Shown piece after piece: positions 61,532-64,000 of a DNA stretch of 64,000 nucleotides. Within the stretch, counting starts at the first letter, position 1, and the number at the start of each line of letters is the position of its first letter. The position numbers were made by a program, and so were the translations under genes. Below the pieces are notes generated by a model. The model was not told where the DNA came from. It worked only from the letters and a program-made list of their open reading frames with translations, and did not search any database. Source of the DNA: Virgibacillus_O sediminis (lineage in GTDB: Bacteria > Bacillota > Bacilli > Bacillales > Amphibacillaceae); assembly GCF_042643265.1 (NCBI RefSeq), contig NZ_JBHRRZ010000010.1:1-64000 (forward strand), read 5' to 3'.

Positions 61532-62914
61532 TTATTTTTCTGCAAGGTCCTTGTTGATCTGTTCAAACATATTATCATTCAGTTTATATCCGTACTTAAA
61601 GATAAGGAAGCAGATGATACAGGAAATTGCCGGTATCAGAATCATCATGACTTCGATCCCTGTAAGTGTGTCACTGGTCTGCGTAGCGTTCGGGACATAA
61701 CCGATAAGGGAAAGCCCGATACCGCCGACAAATCCGGCAACAGCTTGCGACAACTTCCTCATGAAGCTGTACAGCGAATAAGTGGTGCCTTCCTGCCTGA
61801 ATCCGGTTTTCCACTCTCCGTAGTCGATAACATCTGATATAAAAGCCCATACGAGCATGTTTGGAATATTGATCCCCAGCATACCCAGCCACAGAAGCGG
61901 CAGTACAGTATACGGCGTCGATGGAAGGATGAATAACAGCCCTAATGATCCTGCGCCTAATAGGAATCCAGCTAGTGTCAGTGTCTTCTTCCCCAGTTTC
62001 TTTGTCAATTTTGGAATAAAGACTACCAGCAGTACGACCGAAACAATATTCAGCATGTTATAGACCGAGAACAGAAAAGGATTGTCCAGATTATAGGTGA
62101 AAAAATACAATCCGACCGATTGATTGATCAGCATGGCCATCAGGATGAAAAAGGACATGAAGGAAAGGGAAAGGAATGGTCCATTCTTTAAAGTCCTGGT
62201 CACCATCTTGAAACTCAACTTCTCCGGTGTTGCTGATTGAACCGGCATAATTCTCTCTCTCGTGTTTCTATAAGTTAAATAATAAAGGGTCAAGGCAATC
62301 ACACCGAAAATGGCTACAACTGCTGGATAGCCAATCTTATCGGAGGGAAACAATGCCACCAATGGAACTACAAGAATCCCAATAGAGAACATGCCAATTT
62401 GACTTCCCAACCCACGGAAAGATGCCAAGGATGAGCGCTCTACAGGGTCCCTGGTTATGACGGATGCCAAGGAACCATACGGAATATTAACCGCTGTATA
62501 TGCCATTCCGAACAGAATATAGGTAACATAGGCATATATCAGTTTCCCGGAGTCTGACAAGTCTGGCGTAATGAACAAGAGGACCGCCATGATCACAACC
62601 GGAATACCGGCCCATTTCATATAAGGGCGAAAGCGGCCATCTGGATGATTATTGCCGAACCGGTCAATGATCGAGCCCATAAGTGGGTCGTTAATAGCAT
62701 CCCAGATTCTTGCGACCAAAAACAATGTACCTACAGCCGCTGCAGAAATACCAAAAACATCGGTATAAAAGACAAGAAGGTAAGTAGTGACCATGGAAAA
62801 TGTCAAGTTGTTCGCCGTATCTCCCAGGCCATAAGAAAACTTCTCTTTAAGAGTGACTTTGTTGTTTTCTGTTGTCTGTTGAACAGACTCTTCAGGCTGA
62901 TGTATCTTTTCCAT
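61532..62914 (-). CDS. GPH family (glycoside-pentoside-hexuronide) cation symporter
   Basis: A 460-residue sugar transporter with twelve helices, MelB/XynB-like. The family pattern is clear: KEKFSYGLGDTANNLTFSMVTTYLLVFYTDVFG at the start, DPLMGSIIDRFGN near 75 and the loop RDPVERSSLASFRGLGSQIG near 155. It couples sugar uptake to Na+ or H+. The sugar is unknown; the absence of a sugar hydrolase nearby in this window gives no help. It is divergent from an AraC-type regulator, with a CcpA-type site on the promoter. Confidence 0.9.
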   Translation of the reverse strand: MEKIHQPEESVQQTTENNKVTLKEKFSYGLGDTANNLTFSMVTTYLLVFYTDVFGISAAAVGTLFLVARIWDAINDPLMGSIIDRFGNNHPDGRFRPYMKWAGIPVVIMAVLLFITPDLSDSGKLIYAYVTYILFGMAYTAVNIPYGSLASVITRDPVERSSLASFRGLGSQIGMFSIGILVVPLVALFPSDKIGYPAVVAIFGVIALTLYYLTYRNTRERIMPVQSATPEKLSFKMVTRTLKNGPFLSLSFMSFFILMAMLINQSVGLYFFTYNLDNPFLFSVYNMLNIVSVVLLVVFIPKLTKKLGKKTLTLAGFLLGAGSLGLLFILPSTPYTVLPLLWLGMLGINIPNMLVWAFISDVIDYGEWKTGFRQEGTTYSLYSFMRKLSQAVAGFVGGIGLSLIGYVPNATQTSDTLTGIEVMMILIPAISCIICFLIFKYGYKLNDNMFEQINKDLAEK

Positions 62915-62936
62915 ATTTAAAACCTCCGTAAACTTC

Positions 62937-62952
62937 TTGCAATCGTTTCCAC
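62937..62952. promoter_or_regulatory. CcpA (cre)/LacI-type operator at the symporter promoter
   Basis: Minus-strand GTGGAAACGATTGCAA fits the cre pattern WTGNAANCGNWNNCAW at every defined base but the first. It lies just downstream of a TATAAT -10 (62959-62964, minus strand), where binding would block transcription of the symporter gene. Confidence 0.6.
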
Positions 62953-62969
62953 GATTCGATTATAATAGA

Positions 62970-63036
62970 TTTATATCATTTTTATAAGGACTTTTATATC
63001 ATTTAAAGGACAAATATAGCGTTTCCATGAAACGCT
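62970..63036. repeat. Direct repeats and a palindrome between symporter and AraC genes
   Basis: TTTATATCATTT occurs at 62970-62981 and 62993-63004, starts 23 bases apart, each followed by a matching AAGGAC. AGCGTTTC-CAT-GAAACGCT (63018-63036) is a perfect inverted repeat, in the upstream region of the AraC gene. AraC proteins bind direct repeats about two helix turns apart; the palindrome looks like a LacI-type or CcpA-related site. Confidence 0.6.
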
Positions 63037-63060
63037 TTCTATACAGGGGGTATTAGTGGG

Positions 63061-64000
63061 ATGAAACATTCTCAACTTATTTCTGCAGCAATGAAGATAC
63101 ATCATGTTACGAATCTAAACATATATATCCTTAATCAAAAAGGGGACTTCCTCTTCCATCATGAGGATATAGCGATACCTCCCTTCATGCCGGGGTATCA
63201 ACAATCTGATGTATTGGACTTCATCAAACAGATAGACGAAACGAAAGAGCAGCTCTATTACTATACGAACGATTGGGGATTGAGCTATCTGGGCCACTAT
63301 TTTACGAGCGAGGGGTATTCTGTCATCCTAGGGCCTTTCCTTAATACCACACCAAACTTTTTCAACCTTTCGAGAGAATTCAATTTAAGCAGCCATGAAA
63401 GCGAAGAACTGCGATCCGTATGCAACCAGCTGCAAGTACTCAATATAGACAAGGAAAATAGTTATGGAAGCATCCTCCGCCAGTTCGAAAGATACACCGA
63501 GGAAACGCCTCCTGTTCGTCTTCATGCAAAAAACTATCACCAATATCACACAAAGACAGACATTTCCGAATTAAATGAAGAGGCGGAGCTGATTAAACTC
63601 CGTTATAAATTGGAAGGGGAATTTATGTACGCTGTGGAGCAAGGTGATAAAGAAAAAGCAAAGAAGCTGATAAATTCCAATAATATGCTTTTTTCCTTTT
63701 CTGATCGGTTTCCGAACCAGCCGCAGCGGAGGGTCCGAAATCTGGCAATTGTCCTGAATACATTGCTTCGGACCGCAGCAGCCAAAAGTCACGTACCACC
63801 GGTTCTTATCCACCGCCTATCAGAAAATTATGCTTTTGAAATTGAGTATACCAACCAATTATCCAAGTTGTACGAGCTGTATGATGAAATGATTGAGGAG
63901 TATTCCAACCTCATCATGTCCAGCTCGTTAGGCAAATATTCTAAAGTCACGCAGCGGGCTGTTGAATATTTGGTCAGCTTCTATGACAAGCAGATTGATA
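63061..64000 (+). CDS. AraC-family transcriptional regulator (partial, runs off the end)
   Basis: At least 313 residues, cut by the window end before any helix-turn-helix is reached. The visible part fits large AraC regulators of Bacillaceae: KIHHVTNLNIYILN at the start, an N-terminal sensor, then PQRRVRNLAIVLNTLLRTAAAKSHVPPVLIHRLSENYAFEIE, a linker seen before AraC C-terminal domains, and SKVTQRAVEYLVSFYDKQI, the usual lead-in to the DNA-binding domain. It is divergent from the symporter gene, which it probably controls. Confidence 0.8.
   Translation, partial: MKHSQLISAAMKIHHVTNLNIYILNQKGDFLFHHEDIAIPPFMPGYQQSDVLDFIKQIDETKEQLYYYTNDWGLSYLGHYFTSEGYSVILGPFLNTTPNFFNLSREFNLSSHESEELRSVCNQLQVLNIDKENSYGSILRQFERYTEETPPVRLHAKNYHQYHTKTDISELNEEAELIKLRYKLEGEFMYAVEQGDKEKAKKLINSNNMLFSFSDRFPNQPQRRVRNLAIVLNTLLRTAAAKSHVPPVLIHRLSENYAFEIEYTNQLSKLYELYDEMIEEYSNLIMSSSLGKYSKVTQRAVEYLVSFYDKQID

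Overview
The window reads as one chromosomal stretch of a spore-forming, Gram-positive Bacillaceae species. The 16S fragment, the sigma-B module, the T-box leader, the AGGAGG-type ribosome binding sites and the frequent TTG/GTG starts all point there. The 16S 5' region and the presence of a BCCT osmolyte transporter suggest a halotolerant group (Virgibacillus, Sediminibacillus or Halobacillus relatives), but the genus is not fixed by what I can see. There is no prophage, insertion sequence or CRISPR array; this is core-type chromosome with a few local rearrangements.

Layout. Positions 1-1840 (all minus strand) hold the 5' end of a 16S rRNA gene preceded by a 12-gene tRNA array (Asn-Ser-Glu-Asp-Gln-Lys-Leu-Leu-Arg-Pro-Gly-Ile in transcription order). 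The array has its own strong promoter, and a second promoter lies directly before the 16S gene. Positions 1962-20277 largely follow the order of the Bacillus subtilis cshA-to-tRNA segment: cshA, ydbS, ydbT, rhomboid ydcA, acpS, an NAD(P)HX repair enzyme, a ydcC-like lipoprotein, the ndoAI/ndoA antitoxin-toxin pair, rsbR-S-T-U-V-W-sigB-rsbX, tex and sprT. Two differences stand out: alr is missing where it would be expected, and a catalase gene with a PerR-like operator sits between tex and sprT.

Positions 20695-30950 are a run of small independent units: an EamA exporter, DegV, an esterase, a YppG-like protein, a glutaredoxin-fold protein, a lipid kinase, a 5'-nucleotidase-type phosphohydrolase, a VOC protein, a YtpP-type thioredoxin, a DUF368 (PopT-type) undecaprenyl-phosphate translocase, a YfhE-like small protein and small membrane proteins. 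Two of them have sequences resembling sigma-B promoters, linking them to the stress module upstream. Positions 31037-37230 are a trehalose operon (treP-treA-treR plus a second GH13 glucosidase) with two TreR-like operators on the promoter.

Positions 37390-53009 contain a BCCT transporter, typA/bipA, a CssRS-type two-component system divergent from an HtrA-type membrane protease, yteA, an ElaA acetyltransferase, a YkwC-type dehydrogenase, a methyltransferase, a cold-shock gene with a folded leader, a YkoQ/YkoP/YkoN-like set (phosphoesterase, unknown protein, MGDG-type glycosyltransferase), trhO and a glutathione peroxidase. Positions 53012-64000 contain proS under a T-box riboswitch with a proline CCU specifier, pdxK, a DUF456 protein, a nickel/peptide-type ABC operon whose two ATPases are fused, and a GPH sugar symporter divergent from an AraC-family regulator that runs off the window end.

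How they work together: RsbR/S/T sense stress and release RsbU, which dephosphorylates RsbV; RsbV frees sigma-B from RsbW, and sigma-B feeds back through a promoter before rsbV. CssRS would drive htrB on secretion stress through three helically phased repeats. The trehalose genes form a closed uptake, hydrolysis and repression circuit. I found no clear evidence of a wholly new system. The strongest unusual points are the ICEBs1-type attachment architecture in the tRNA array, the missing alr, the IIA-first trehalose transporter, the T-box/ProS pair and the repeat-rich symporter/AraC control region.
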